A stretch of 64,000 nucleotides of DNA, taken from positions 706,267 to 770,266 of the forward strand of contig NW_004190356.2 of NCBI RefSeq assembly GCF_000224145.3, read 5' to 3'. The position numbers and the translations under genes are program-made. This DNA comes from Ciona intestinalis (Eukaryota; Chordata; Ascidiacea; Phlebobranchia; Cionidae). Of the stretch, positions 1 to 17,856 are shown one piece after another. The number at the start of each line of letters is the position of its first letter. Positions within the stretch are counted from its first letter, which is position 1. The notes below the pieces were generated by a model. It searched no databases and had not been told where the DNA came from. It saw only the letters and a list, made by a program, of their open reading frames with translations.

Positions 1-235
1 GCACATTTCAAGGTGCACATTTCGGAGCTGCACATTTTGGTGCACCGAGCTGCACATTTCAAGGTGCACATTTTAGTGCAGCAAATTTTGGTGCACCGAG
101 CTGCACATTTCAAGGTGCACATTTCGGAGCTGCACATTTTGGTGCACCGAGCTGCACATTTCAAGGTGCACATTTTAGTGCGGCAAATTTTGGTGCACCG
201 AGCTGCACATTTCAAGGTGCACATTTTGCTGCACA
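1..235. repeat. Tandem minisatellite, period about 50 bp
   Basis: A block built from the words GTGCACCGAGCTGCACATTT and CAAGGTGCACATTT. The core recurs near positions 44, 92, 144 and 196, so the period is about 50 bp, with shorter internal subrepeats. It is open on one strand (13-375), but the translated product is only the repeat (HILVHRAAHFKVHI), so I do not call a gene. The array probably continues to the left of the window. Confidence 0.9.
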
Positions 236-467
236 TTGTGCGAAAAACTATCACGACCCCTGTTGTTGGATCGAAAATTTGCCCTTTTTTTAACAAAGAG
301 AGAAGGCTACAAACTACAATTAAATTTCCCCACCCTTTGGTGGAATATAACACAATTTTATTGTTGAGCACGTAGGTGGTCATATTTTTCGCCAAACAGT
401 TGTACTGTAATTCTTAACTTTAGCATTCATTCATTAATCTCCTAAATGAAATCAAATCATAATATAT
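236..467. other. No recognisable feature
   Basis: AT-rich spacer between the minisatellite and the first MITE. No exon, RNA gene or repeat was recognised. Confidence 0.4.
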
Positions 468-1625
468 AGTAGGGTGGGGAAGATGGGACATTTTTTTAGA
501 CGAGACTTTTTAGAATTTTTGTTTTACGCCCCTAATTTAACGGTAATCAGGAAAATAGTTTTACAGAATTATTCGACAGTGTTATCATGACTTTATAAAA
601 GTTTACGAGTGTGAACAATTAAACTATTTTCACAGCTACATAGAAAAATCTTTCGTACAGTTTGGTTTCGTCTCATAAAACTAGTTTTAGTTTTGTGAAA
701 AAACGAGATATAAAGTAGGGTGGAGAAAGATGGGACACCTTTTCGTTCTATTTTCTTGTCCCATTTGTTAGTAAACAAAGAACATTAAAAAAAACTTATC
801 TTCACGACGCCCACAGACCATTGTTAATTGTTTAAAACGCGATCAGGATATTTAAATATCATGTGCTAAAGGTGTCATATCTTCCCCCACAGTACAGTAT
901 AAACACGAGGAAAATAGGCAGAAGTGGACATAACTTTAATTTAAGATAAAAACACTAAAAATATATATTTCGTATATGAAGTTTACATGGCAAAGGAACT
1001 AGCACAGCCGGTTAATTTTGACAAATTAACTACAAGTTGCAGAATACTGTTAATGCAAATAATTCAATTTAGAGTCTCATCTTTCTTCCATCTTGTAGTT
1101 TTGTATAAGTAAACTTTAGAAGTTCTGCTTTTAATCTAATAATTTATACTTCATCGTGATTCAAACACAATGAACTGATATATCAATTAACAGGATGATA
1201 CATGGAAAATTTGAAGTTCAGTCATTTGCACTGGGAGATAATTGTTGAAGTGGCTTGTGCAAAAAATAGTGTAGCAATACCCTAATTTATTCGAACAATT
1301 CCAATAAACTGGATTTCCAAAGCGTACCGTGTTATTTCGTGTTATTCACGTGTATTCCTAATAATAAATTATTAACTTATTAATCAAAATTAATGATTTT
1401 AAACTGTCCCGTTTTAACCAGTGTGCTTTCGAACACCTGTTGTACGAATCGCTAAATAACTGCTTGTGTGTTTTAATTTATATTTTGAATTGTTGTCAAT
1501 TAATAAAAGGAATACAATAGTACTAAGTTGTGGTATTACCCCAAAACCGCCATGTATTTTGATTTTGGAAACACTAGGCAATATATGTGCTTAAATGTCT
1601 CAACCCCACTCTACTATATAAGGGT
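468..1625 (+). mobile_element. MITE of the GGGGAAGATGGGAC family, with a nested MITE
   Basis: The left end (468) reads AGTAGGGTGGGGAAGATGGG. The right end near 1590-1625 carries the inverse (GCTTAAATGTCTCAACCCCACTCTACTATA). A second, complete short member of the same family lies inside it at about 714-897, starting AGTAGGGTGGAGAAAGATGG and ending with the complementary TCTTCCCCCAC. Family-specific internal words (TTGTTGTCAATTAATAAA, GTGGTATTACCCCAAAA) are shared with copies at 7726, 27300, 32985, 44911 and 46625. No transposase is encoded, so it is non-autonomous. Confidence 0.75.
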
Positions 1626-1781
1626 AGGTTTTCAATGTGTCTCCAATAAAATAGTAATATTTTTGTACAGGCGTCAATCGATCTGTGGATTACTTATCTC
1701 TCGCTGTTTCGACACATTGTATGACTGGAAACCATGGCTTAATCGGTTACGCGCGTGCCGAAAACAGATTACAGCCTAATG
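1071..1781 (+). repeat. Direct duplication, copy A (left of gap)
   Basis: Nearly identical, base for base, to 1846-2555. It includes an 83-codon open frame found identically in both copies (1528-1779 and 2303-2554). The copies are separated only by a 50-N gap. The arrangement suits two haplotypes placed in tandem by an assembler better than a biological duplication. Confidence 0.85.
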
Positions 1782-1831
1782 NNNNNNNNNNNNNNNNNNN
1801 NNNNNNNNNNNNNNNNNNNNNNNNNNNNNNN
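1782..1831. other. Assembly gap (50 N)
   Basis: Exactly 50 unresolved bases, probably a placeholder length, lying between the two near-identical copies. Confidence 0.99.
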
Positions 1832-1845
1832 TTGCAATTAAAGAA

Positions 1846-2555
1846 GTCTCATCTTTCTTCGCATCGTTGATAGTTTTGTATAAGTAAACTTTAGAAGTTC
1901 TGCTTTTAATCTAGTAATTTATACTTCATCGTGATTCAAACACAATGAACTGATATATCAATTAACAGGATGATACATGGAAAATTTGAAGTTCAGTCAT
2001 TTGCACTGGGAGATAATTGTTGAAGTGGCTTGTGCAAAAAATAGTGTAGCAATACCCTAATTTATTCGAACAATTCCAATAAACTGGATTTCCAAAGCGT
2101 ACCGTGTTATTTCGTGTTATTCACGTGTATTCCTAATAATAAATTATTAACTTATTAATCAAAATTAATGATTTTAAACTGTCCCGTTTTAACCAGTGTG
2201 CTTTCGAACACCTGTTGTACGAATCGCTAAATAACTGCTTGTGTGTTTTAATTTATATTTTGAATTGTTGTCAATTAATAAAAGGAATACAATAGTACTA
2301 AGTTGTGGTATTACCCCAAAACCGCCATGTATTTTGATTTTGGAAACACTAGGCAATATATGTGCTTAAATGTCTCAACCCCACTCTACTATATAAGGGT
2401 AGGTTTTCAATGTGTCTCCAATAAAATAGTAATATTTTTGTACAGGCGTCAATCGATCTGTGGATTACTTATCTCTCGCTGTTTCGACACATTGTATGAC
2501 TGGAAACCATGGCTTAATCGGTTACGCGCGTGCCGAAAACAGATTACAGCCTAAT
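1846..2555 (+). repeat. Direct duplication, copy B (right of gap)
   Basis: Partner of 1071-1781. It diverges at its left edge (CTTCGCATCGTTGATAG against CTTCCATCTTGTAG) and then runs nearly identical until the point where copy A meets the gap. Sequence unique to copy B continues after 2556. Confidence 0.85.
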
Positions 2556-3722
2556 GTTCTCGGTTCGTTTCCCGCCCGTTTTGGTTTTAAATTACTTTAG
2601 TAAAAGATATGGAAGACCATTACTATACACACGTTGTATTTGTATTTGCACTGCAACGTAAATAAAGCTAAAATTTACCGATTAGTTTACGTAACTTGCA
2701 AGCATTATAATCATTAATTACTCATTATTTGGACGATTTTAAACACTGTTGTCTTGCTCATAAAGGCATACAATGTTAGCAGCAACCATCCTTAAGCCCA
2801 TCACCTTTGGGTTGGAGGCATGCACGCTAATAAGCAACTGGGCCAGTGCGTCGGATTACTTAAAACAACGTTTTTTACTTCACGTTAAAAAATAAAAAGA
2901 AGGAACCAGCAATAAAACAATAGTTGTTAAAACACGGTATGGACAAAACGTGTGGGAAATAGTGTCATCAGGTAAAAGGTGTGACCGTTACACCGTAGTA
3001 TACTGAAGTGATTTTCTTCAGTATACTATGGTTACACCCTGTAAAACTTCGATACCGGACTGATAATTCAAAAGAAGTTTTAGTGTGAATTAGCAATAAC
3101 TAAAAAATAAACATTAATTGGGAACCCATAAACGGAGATCAAATACATCAGTGTTCCAACTTGCACCGCGTCCCAACTAATATATTTCGACCGACTATAC
3201 AACAATTGCACCATATGTTATGTAATCGTTGGGCAACACGGTCCTTTTAATACTTTAATCAGTAAGGTGAGTTTGGACAAATTCTACCAATAATTTTGGG
3301 CTCAACGCTTAATCAACCGCTACAAAGGTATTGGGTACACTGTTTTGTTTCCTTTGTACCCGCCCAACGATAAAGAACACCACCCCTTCTTCGGTAAATT
3401 GGAAGATATTACGATGAATTGCTTCTTGCATTTTAATCCCATTTTATCCAACAAAGTCTTGTTATAAGATCTGTTGAACATAAACGTTGGTCTACTTGTA
3501 TCGATAGTACTTGTTTTCACTGGCATGCAATAATTAGCCCCCCTGTCTCTACCACAGAAGTTATGGGTGCAAGACACGTCGCTTTTATACCATTGGGCGT
3601 ACATATAATGGGCTGTCCAAATTGGCAGTCATATACGTTACATAAAATAAAAATTCACACATATAGTGACATACATGGTAACTCGTAAGCAAGCAGATAA
3701 AAACAAAAAAAAAGTCGTCATG
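2556..3722. other. Intergenic: SINE pieces and a hairpin
   Basis: Between the duplication and the bHLH gene. About 2770-2860 on the minus strand resembles a degenerate tRNA-derived SINE head (ACGCACTGGCCCAGTTGC, later TAGCGTGCATGCCTCCAACC). About 2998-3043 is a hairpin: ACCGTAGTATACTGAAG, a short loop, then CTTCAGTATACTATGGT. About 3565-3705 on the plus strand matches the body of the SINE at 43181 (GTGCAAGACAC, CTGTCCAAATTGGCAGTC, GTAACTCGTAAGC). A 94-codon frame at 3320-3604 (-) overlaps this SINE and is not called. Confidence 0.5.
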
Positions 3723-4913
3723 TTAATACAATTTCCAATGCTCCGCCACTCGAGGATAATTAAGTTGCATGCATTCATTCACTGCATTCTTACCGCTTGT
3801 GTTCCATGCACCAGTCATTTCTCGTCTGCCTTCTAAACAAGACGCCACGAATTCGTGCGGATTTTCTCCGGAGGCTAGTACCTCACGAAGCAACGCAATA
3901 TAAGCAATAGCTAATCGAAGAGTGTCAATCTGTTGCAAACATTTGTTGTAAGGTTATCCATGTGTGCAACAATAACATATGGAAATATAATTCGCTGATT
4001 ATTTTCATATATTAAATCGGAAAGACAATGCAGTTTTCTAATTGAATAAACGAAACTTCCTTTATCCTCGTGTGCATGGAAAACCGACAGACTAATACCT
4101 TTGACAAACGTTTTTCGTATGGAAACGTTGGCACTTTACTTCGCAAAGATTCGAAGGCTGTATTTATGTTTAACATTCGCCGTCTTTCACGTACACTGGC
4201 TGATGCTCGCTTAGGTTCCATTTTATAATCCAACATTTTTTGTTGCCTTCTTCGTGTTCGTGATTTCATTCGGTGTTTTCTATAATTATAGGATACGAAT
4301 AAATGTAACTTATTTATTCCCACGTGGTGAACCAAAAACAGTCGTATATAACACGGCTGTTTTGTTTTATACACGATTTGAGATTTTTACGGAGCCTCTG
4401 TAGCTTTGTTGGTAATTTTTAAAGCATGGCTGACAATATAGAAAACGCGCATAAGCAACCACTAGATTGGAGTAATTTCCGTTATGTGTCTTGCCCTGCG
4501 TTCTCAAACGCCAACACCGATAGAATCATCGAGTCCCGAACCCATACACTCTGGGCTTAATAAAGGCGCGCGCGCCAACGCTGTCTCACATAATTGGCTG
4601 TTTTATATTATAGTAGGGTGGGAGAAGATGGGACACCTTTTCGTTTAGTTTTCTCTTTTCATTTGTTAGTAAACAAAGAACATTCAATGAATTATAAAAC
4701 CGTATCTTCACGACTTTCACAGACCGTTGTTAATTGTTTAAAACACGATTAGGGTATTTGGATATTATGTGTTAAAGGTGTCCCATCTTCTCCCACTCTC
4801 CTATATTAACTTGTTAGGAAATATACGGTGTACCTTGTTAAACGGGGTTTGCGTTTCTGCGAATTGAATGTTTGTTCGTCGATTTCGTTTTCTTGCAGTT
4901 GATAATCGGTATC
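3723..4913 (-). CDS. bHLH transcription factor, PTF1A/FER3-like
   Basis: Class II basic helix-loop-helix protein, expected to dimerise with an E-protein and bind E-box DNA in the nucleus. Exons on the minus strand are 4913-4834, 4279-4099 and 3929-3723 (stop 3723-3725). Splice phases 2 and 0 agree at both junctions. The basic region reads [19 protein letters not shown], helix 1 ends in [16 protein letters not shown], and exon 3 continues [33 protein letters not shown] across the intron is diagnostic of the PTF1A/FER3/HAND-TWIST group. The C-terminus (GAWNTS, ending VAEHWKLY) keeps tryptophans like those in the tails of that group. The first exon ([20 protein letters not shown]) supplies an acidic N-terminus, but its own start is not found, so the model is 5'-incomplete. 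The first Met in exon 2 (4269) would give 125 aa. The first intron carries a SINE and a MITE. Which of PTF1A or FER3-like it is cannot be settled here. Confidence 0.8.
4283..4562 (-). mobile_element. tRNA-derived SINE in the bHLH intron
   Basis: Read on the minus strand it has a box-B-like GGGTTCGGGACTCG, a central GGGCAAGACACATAACGG, then TGTTATATACGACTG and CACGTGG, and a tail ending TTACATTTATTCG. The same order of words occurs at 25375-25610 (-) and partly at 43181-43440 (+). It sits immediately 5' of the exon 2 acceptor, so exon 2's open frame runs into it artificially. Confidence 0.7.
4614..4806. mobile_element. Complete short MITE, GGGAAGATGGGAC family
   Basis: About 190 bp with inverted ends: AGTAGGGTGGGAGAAGATGG on the left and CCCATCTTCTCCCACTCTCC on the right. 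It lies in the first intron of the bHLH gene. The interior matches the short copies at 714, 6378 and 7521 (ACCGTTGTTAATTGTTTAAA, CACGAT, GGATATT). Confidence 0.8.
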
Positions 4914-4967
4914 CTGCGAATATACGCCAGGTTCAGGTAATTTTCTGCCATTTTTATAATAATATAG

Positions 4968-5556
4968 TAGAGGAGGAGGGAAGTTCGGAGCAAACTTTTT
5001 AAATATGAATTTATATAACGGATGTGGGGTGATACCATGAATTTGTACTATTATACCTTTATTAATTCATAAAAAATAAAGAGAAGAAAATAAAAGAAAT
5101 ATATTATTAGTGTTTTTTTAGCGATTTTCACCCCTATTTGTTACAGCGGGGTAAGCTGGTCCAGGGTTGGTGTCGTTTAAAAGTATTTGCGCGAGCGCCA
5201 TAAAGCCACCACGTATGAGCGGAAGATAGGATTTTCCATTTTTCGTGTGAATATCTTAATTTTGCTCACGAAACTAAAACTAACATTATAAAAAAATCCA
5301 ACCATATATGTACGAAATATTTTAACCTATCATTATTAGATTAAGATGATTTGGTGGTTTAAACTAATTAATTAGATACTATAAAACAAACATATGTTTT
5401 AGTATATGCGTGTACAGTACTGTGAGGTAGAAGGATACCGTTAGAGCATATTTTTCAATACATGGCTGCGAGGAAACGTTTATATAAAATTTTGAATGTT
5501 CTTTGAATAATATTAAGTATACCATCTTACCGTAACCTGCTATATAAATAAACATG
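4968..5556. other. Intergenic with a degenerate MITE end
   Basis: Starts with ATATAGTAGAGGAGGAGGGAAG, a diverged relative of the MITE terminus. The rest is AT-rich. No exon was recognised between the bHLH gene and the three-exon gene downstream. Confidence 0.35.
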
Positions 5557-6981
5557 TTACAGTACTTGGATAGGTTTGTGGAAATTAAAGATTGAATGCT
5601 GATCCGTATGTGGGTTCAATTCATCGCATGGCTCCTTATCCAGTGTTGCAAGTGTACCGGCTAAAGTTCTCAAATAAGTTTCATTTGATATAGATTGTAA
5701 GAATGTTGGTGAACTGCACATTTCATCTAAATTAAAAAAAACAAGCTTTAATTAGTTTACAAGTCTGAAATGGGTCTTTTGTTTTTTGTAAACTTTGAAG
5801 ACCAGCCTTTCGTCTCCCATATACGGCGAGACATTATCATGGTTTGCTGTTAAGGTTTTTTTCAACGACACACGCCCACATAATTTTGTTAAGTTTGTTG
5901 TGGGCAGTTAATACCGAACCCTATAATTTCAGTGACGTTTTACAACTGAAATATAAATTAGATTGTTTTTCGAGCCATTTATGCGCAATCCATACTATAT
6001 TGCATCTAATACAAAAAATAAAGACACAAGGTGTAAGAAACAGAACAATCGTGTTACAACGAACGTTGTGGTTCCTCATGAATAAATAAGTTTCATTTAT
6101 TCGATGTCTTTATTTATTCTTTCTTTCATTTATTTATTTATTCATTCTTTATATTTTGTTCACCGGAATCTGGGAATAAGTCGACGGTAGATTCTTCATG
6201 TTGAAGATATTCCACATTCTCCCACAATGGTTTATAATTTTCCAACTGCGAACAATTCATACAAATATATTAATCTTAATTCAACTTCTTATTGCGATCC
6301 ATATATTGCCATGCTGATTTTTTATGTTTGTTGAATAAAACATTCTATTATAAACAGTTTAAACGAGTAACATATATGGTAGTGTAGGGAAGACGAGGGG
6401 ACACCTTTTTATTATATTTTCTCGTTTCATTTAATGGTGAACCAAAAACATTTAAAGGATTATAAAACTGTATCCTCACGACTCCCATAGACCGTTGTTA
6501 ATTGTTTAAAACACGATCAGGATATTTGGATATTATGTACTAAAGGTGTTCTGTCTTTCCCCACTCTACTATATATACCAAAACTTAATTTTCTTTAACT
6601 CGATATTGCCATCGAAGAGCAGATAAAGAACGAAGAGAATGAAATTAGCAACAACAACAGTCGTTGAATGGTATTTGTTTTCAAATTTATTAATTTTTCA
6701 AAATATTTTTATTTTACCTCAAAATAAACTTTTTCTGACGAAACGGATTTTGATTGGATATGAGATTCATCTTCGTCGTTGCTGATTGGTTGATATTTTG
6801 AAGCGGAAGTCACGAAAATAGAACCGAGACTTAAATCCTCACCTACACCACAACAATGCCTCTCATTTACGTCACAATCGTGTTTCGTTGCGTCACAATC
6901 ATTGTTAACTTTGTCAACATTGTAAATCAACTTTTCGTTATTTTGTGTTTCACTTGAGTTTTCATTATTTATGCTTTCCAT
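5557..6981 (-). CDS. Unrecognised three-exon acidic protein, 171 aa
   Basis: I do not recognise this protein. The model is supported by splice signals and phase. Exon 1 is 6981-6714 (Met at 6981, ends VYFE before GTAAAA). Exon 2 is 6245-6164 (acceptor TTCGCAG, begins LENYKPLWENVEYLQ). Exon 3 is 5726-5557 (acceptor AATTTAG, stop 5557-5559, ends FHKPIQVL). The donor after exon 2 leaves one base, which the first two bases of exon 3 complete as Asp, giving PDSDEMCSSP. The product is acidic and Asn/Ser/Glu-rich at the N-terminus, with a cysteine-bearing stretch (CDATKHDCDVNERHCC). No signal peptide, membrane helix or known motif is visible. A short MITE sits in intron 1. If exon 2 is not spliced at its internal donor it reads to its own stop, giving a shorter 123-aa protein. 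A consensus CRE lies 164 bp upstream. Confidence 0.55.
6378..6575. mobile_element. Short MITE, GGGAAGATGGGAC family, in an intron
   Basis: The left end resembles GTAGTGTAGGGAAGACGAGG and the right end TCTGTCTTTCCCCACTCTAC. The same interior as 4614-4806 is present (GACCGTTGTTAATTGTTTAA). It lies in intron 1 of the gene at 5557-6981. Confidence 0.7.
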
Positions 6982-7144
6982 GTTATACTACGTTGATAAC
7001 TCACAAACACATAGGTTATGTTTTACTTGCAATAGAGAAGCTGTTTTTATAGACCCGTTAAAAGAACGCGAGTATTACAAACCTATCAAAAACAAACTGA
7101 ACAAAGCTGATTATCGTTGCTTCTTAGGATAATCAATGTCATTG

Positions 7145-7152
7145 TGACGTCA
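7145..7152. promoter_or_regulatory. CRE palindrome TGACGTCA
   Basis: A perfect 8-bp CREB/ATF consensus within ATTGTGACGTCACAAG, 164 bp upstream of the Met of the 6981-5557 gene. The position suits a promoter element. However, GTGACGT words are common in the mobile DNA of this window, so function is uncertain. Confidence 0.4.
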
Positions 7153-7384
7153 CAAGCAGGAACGGATAAATCACAAACAGCTGAATTGTGATGTGATTTC
7201 CCGTTGGTTCAAATTTGCAGCTGAATATTTCAAATTCGAAGGTTTAAGAGCAAAATATATCCGACTTTGCATACTTTTGATCATTCATATACAATGCAAA
7301 GCGTGGCAAACGTAGTTCGAAGCAACGTCAGGAAACGGCGATCGTGTGTCAGCCATTACGGACCACATAGGGCGTGAATCGAAC

Positions 7385-9367
7385 ATGGTCGGCATGTGTT
7401 TATTTGGTGCTTGTAAGCGAAACATAGCCAGAAAACACGTATAGTGGTAGTTTTAAAAATTAATTTTAAAACATAAGTTATAATATAAATTTTGTTTTGT
7501 AATATCAAATCTAAGAATATATGGTAGAGTGGGGTAATATGGGACACCTGTTCATTCTATTTTCTCGTCCCATTTGGTAGCAAACAAAGAAAGTTCGAAA
7601 AATTAGAAAACCTTTTCTTTACGACTCCAATAGAGCGTTGTTAATTGCTTAAAACACGATCAGGATATTTGGATATTATGTGCTAAAGGAGTCCCATCTC
7701 CCCCTACCCTCTTATATCAATGAAAGGGTGGGGAGAAGATATTGTTGTTCTTAAGGGGGCATACCAATGAAAAATGAAAGTTTGTGTAATAATAGAAAGG
7801 ATCAAATGTAACCTAAAGCTACTATCGAAGTTTGCCTAAACGATACAGCTTCTAAAAATTCTCGTGAAAAAAACGCTGGGGTAACACAAACGGCTGTTTC
7901 GAAAATGCATGGGATTTCTTATAAGAAAAGGTCACTGCAAGAAGTTTTGTAAAAAAAACACTGAGATATAAGCATAAAGAAAATAGGCAGGGGTCAATAT
8001 GACTTTAATTTGAAATAAAAACAACAAAAAATATCGATTTAACGTTATTATATGAAGTTTACATGGCAAAGAAACTAGCACAGCCTGTTAAAATTTGGTA
8101 GGTTAACTACAAGTTGCAGAATAACTGCTAATGTAAATATATTTCAATTTAGAGTCCCATCTTCCCCCACGTTGTAGTTTTGTATGTTTTCATTGCCAAA
8201 TTTTAAAAGGTTTGCTTTTAATTTAGTAATTTATACCTCAGGGGTTACTCAACTATAAGATTTTTATATAATAAAAAGATAATAATTTGAAAATATTCTC
8301 GAGATTTGGTCATTTGTACTTGGTGATAGTTTATCAGAAGTGGCTTGTGCCAAAAACAGCAGGGTAGTAATACTCAGTTTGTAGCAAAAATAAAAACTTT
8401 ATCAATAGTTATAATCAATTTTCTGTTATTACGAGTGCATACACATTTGTAGGATAATATAATGTATATAGGTAACATGTTAAAAACTATAGCAGTAGGG
8501 CAAGAAACAGAATATTTAGATTTAATTTTCAAAGCGTACAGTATTATTTCGTGTTATTTACGTATATTCCTATTTATAAATACACTAAATAGTCAAAATT
8601 AACAATGATTTTAAACTGTCCCATCTTATCCTGTGTGTTTTCGAATTTCACTAATTTCACTTGTTGTGCGGATAGCTAAATAACTCCTCGTGTGTTTTAT
8701 TATATTTTATTGAATTGTTGTCAATTAATAAAGGAATGATAGTACCAATTCGTGGTATTACCCCAAAAGCGTCATCTATTTTGATTTTGGAAATATTTGC
8801 TTAAGTGTCCCTTCTCCCCCCATTGTACTATATGTTTTAATTTTACGATTGAACCTAGCTACATACCAAATTAGGCTGACTTGGCATATTTTCAAGCCCA
8901 ATGTTCAACACGAAAAACTGACTTTTTATTATTTAAAAAATGGTACAGTAGGTACCAGTGTAATAATGTCTATGTTTTACATATTTTTTTTATATATTCT
9001 TAAAGAAGCATTCATTATATATACTAAATCAGAAGTAAACTTTTTTTAGTATTTTAGAAACGATCGAAGTTAAGTGAATTTATTTCTTATGGAAAATCCC
9101 ATGCATAGCGCCAAGGCCAATTTTTTTACTCGACTGGTTGAATTTACGGTTTTAAAATCCTTTTTTTTCAAAACCTGTTTCGTATTTTAAATCTTTGATG
9201 GTACCCTGATTTTTCGTTGGTCTGCCCCTTTAAGTAATAAAAATCAGTGTTAAACAGTTGCATTTTTCTGTCTATCTTTCGTACAAGCGATGCAAAACCA
9301 TCCGCCTCCGGTTTCGGGACGTGGGCCGACGGTGTCCAGGCCTGTTATAGAAGGTGCCATGACCTAA
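7385..9367 (+). CDS. Candidate two-exon micropeptide, 35 aa
   Basis: Weak candidate. Exon 1 is 7385-7412 (MVGMCLFGA plus one base, donor GTAAGC). Exon 2 is 9288-9367 (acceptor GTACAAG), where two leading bases complete a Ser codon and the frame continues MQNHPPPVSGRGPTVSRPVI to a stop at 9365-9367. The exon 2 stretch is clearly more GC-rich than its surroundings, and AATAAA signals follow within 100 bp. An alternative is that exon 2 is the last exon of another gene, or translates alone from the ATG at 9290 (25 aa). The intervening 1.9 kb is mobile DNA. I recognise no family. Confidence 0.25.
7521..7717. mobile_element. Short MITE, GGGAAGATGGGAC family
   Basis: The left end reads GGTAGAGTGGGGTAATATGG and the right end GTCCCATCTCCCCCTACCCT, complementary in outline. 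The shared interior (TAGAGCGTTGTTAATTGCTT, CACGATCAGGATATTTGG) identifies the family. Confidence 0.75.
7726..9237. mobile_element. Two interleaved non-autonomous elements
   Basis: One is a long GGGAAGATGGGAC-family MITE, with left end at 7726 (AGGGTGGGGAGAAGAT) and right end near 8832 (CCCTTCTCCCCCCATTGTAC). The other has termini CTTAAGGGGGCATACCAA at about 7753 and TTGGTCTGCCCCTTTAAG at about 9235. Those termini are inverted repeats of each other and match a copy ending at 50338. The ends alternate (A, B, A, B), so the simplest history is insertion of B beside A's left end followed by rearrangement, or a truncated left end of A. The right arm (8845-9235) is shared with 49780-50340. Confidence 0.55.
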
Positions 9368-9878
9368 ACTTATTAAGATCGTTCATACACACCACGCATA
9401 CAATTATTGTTTTTATTTTGTAAACTTTCGTTTCATTTCTTCGTATAATAAACGATCCTGCGAAATAAAAGAAACTACAGTTATTTTATAAAAAAAAACA
9501 ATAAATTGTGAATGAATTAGTATTGCATATTATTGAACGAATGAAATTTATTTAGTCTTTTCGAATTTCCAAAAGTGAAAAGACTGATAGTAACTGTAAA
9601 ACAACAGTTGTTCATACAACTTTATGAATAAAACGGAAAATAAAGTTTGAGATAAAAGGCGTAACCGTTACATCTTACAGACAATACAATGTAAACTAAA
9701 GGATATAACATTTTATTAAGCAATATTAAAGTTCTAACAAGTAGGAAAGTGTGCGTAAATATGGGTTATAGGTTTTATAAATTGTCATCCGAACATCAAA
9801 AACCCGGGCAGACATGTATGGAGCAGACCACCAATGTTATAATGATTGATATTGCCTTGCTGGGTGAAAATAAACAAG
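9368..9878. other. Intergenic, 3' of NVL
   Basis: Holds AATAAA words near 9447 and 9463 for a plus-strand transcript, and a minus-strand AATAAA near 9710 that could serve NVL. The piece around 9655-9705 (GGCGTAACCGTTACATCTTA, then ACAGACAATACAATGTAAAC) recurs inverted at about 63290-63330, so it belongs to a dispersed repeat. Confidence 0.4.
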
Positions 9879-16943
<7,065 letters not shown>

Positions 16944-17856
16944 TTTGAAAACTATATTTTAGAAAACCAAATAAACGCACATATGCAAGACGCACGTGCT
17001 GCGGCTGATCCTGCTATATAGAAATTTTAGCGACCATTTTTGATCCTTTCTACTGGGGCAACTAACTCTGGACACTTCACGACAGGACAGATTTAAATCC
17101 ATGTGAATTTTTTTATATGGACTGTGCCACTGATAAACGAAGCCTCTGTCATTCTAATAAATAGCCTATAAAAAAGTGTGTTCGTGTGTTGAAGGCGGTG
17201 TCGCAGAAATATATCCGTTCTAGAAATATTATGTCATATGAATAAGATCAGTGACCATCACTACTCCTTATCACGTCATTTACAATGAAAAATGGCAGCA
17301 AAACCTACATGTTCCCATTAAAATAATGTATGTTAGCAATTATTTCTGAATACTTTAAGCAATCTTCGTTTGATACCAGATTTATGGACTCTAATAAAAT
17401 GTTTCGTGATGTCTCTAAAGTTTCAAGGTCGCTATGTCTGACTACCTTAGACCGCATGCTGTGCAGATAATTTCCAGTAATGAACTAAATACTCAAATCA
17501 CTTAATTGTTACACTTGATTCTATTAGTATTGTTCTATTTTGTAAAGAAAATACAAAGAATATAGTTTACATTTAGCATTGTTTATTTTTTATCAACTGA
17601 GCTAAATCTTCAGTTTGTATTATACATATCATATTTTCCAATGGATGAGAAAAGTATGTTATGTAAGCAATTGGGTGATGTAAAATGCCATCTCATTTAT
17701 ATAAATAATAACACTATCAGTTTAAATAAATGCAGTTTAAAATCTCAAAATAACTGCGCAATATTTCAATTAAAGTTCATTATAAATATGAGCCTATTAA
17801 ACATGAATTGATTTCTAGTAAATAAATTCGACAAAAAAGTACAAACGACCGCAACA
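16944..17856. other. Spacer between NVL and the sushi gene
   Basis: 914 bp containing the NVL upstream region and the 3' end of the sushi receptor on the same strand. A minus-strand AATAAA near 17583 may be a polyadenylation signal for the sushi gene. No TATA box at a convincing position and no CpG cluster is seen. Confidence 0.4.

Noticed and set aside
13..375. 120-codon frame at the left edge
   Set aside because: It is a translation of the 50-bp minisatellite followed by unrelated sequence.
1528..1779. 83-codon frame, repeated at 2303-2554
   Set aside because: It lies inside the MITE right end and its duplicate. Identity reflects the duplication, not coding constraint.
3320..3604. 94-codon frame on the minus strand as an extra bHLH exon or gene
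   Set aside because: It overlaps SINE-related sequence, has no recognisable motif, and does not join the bHLH exons in a useful way.
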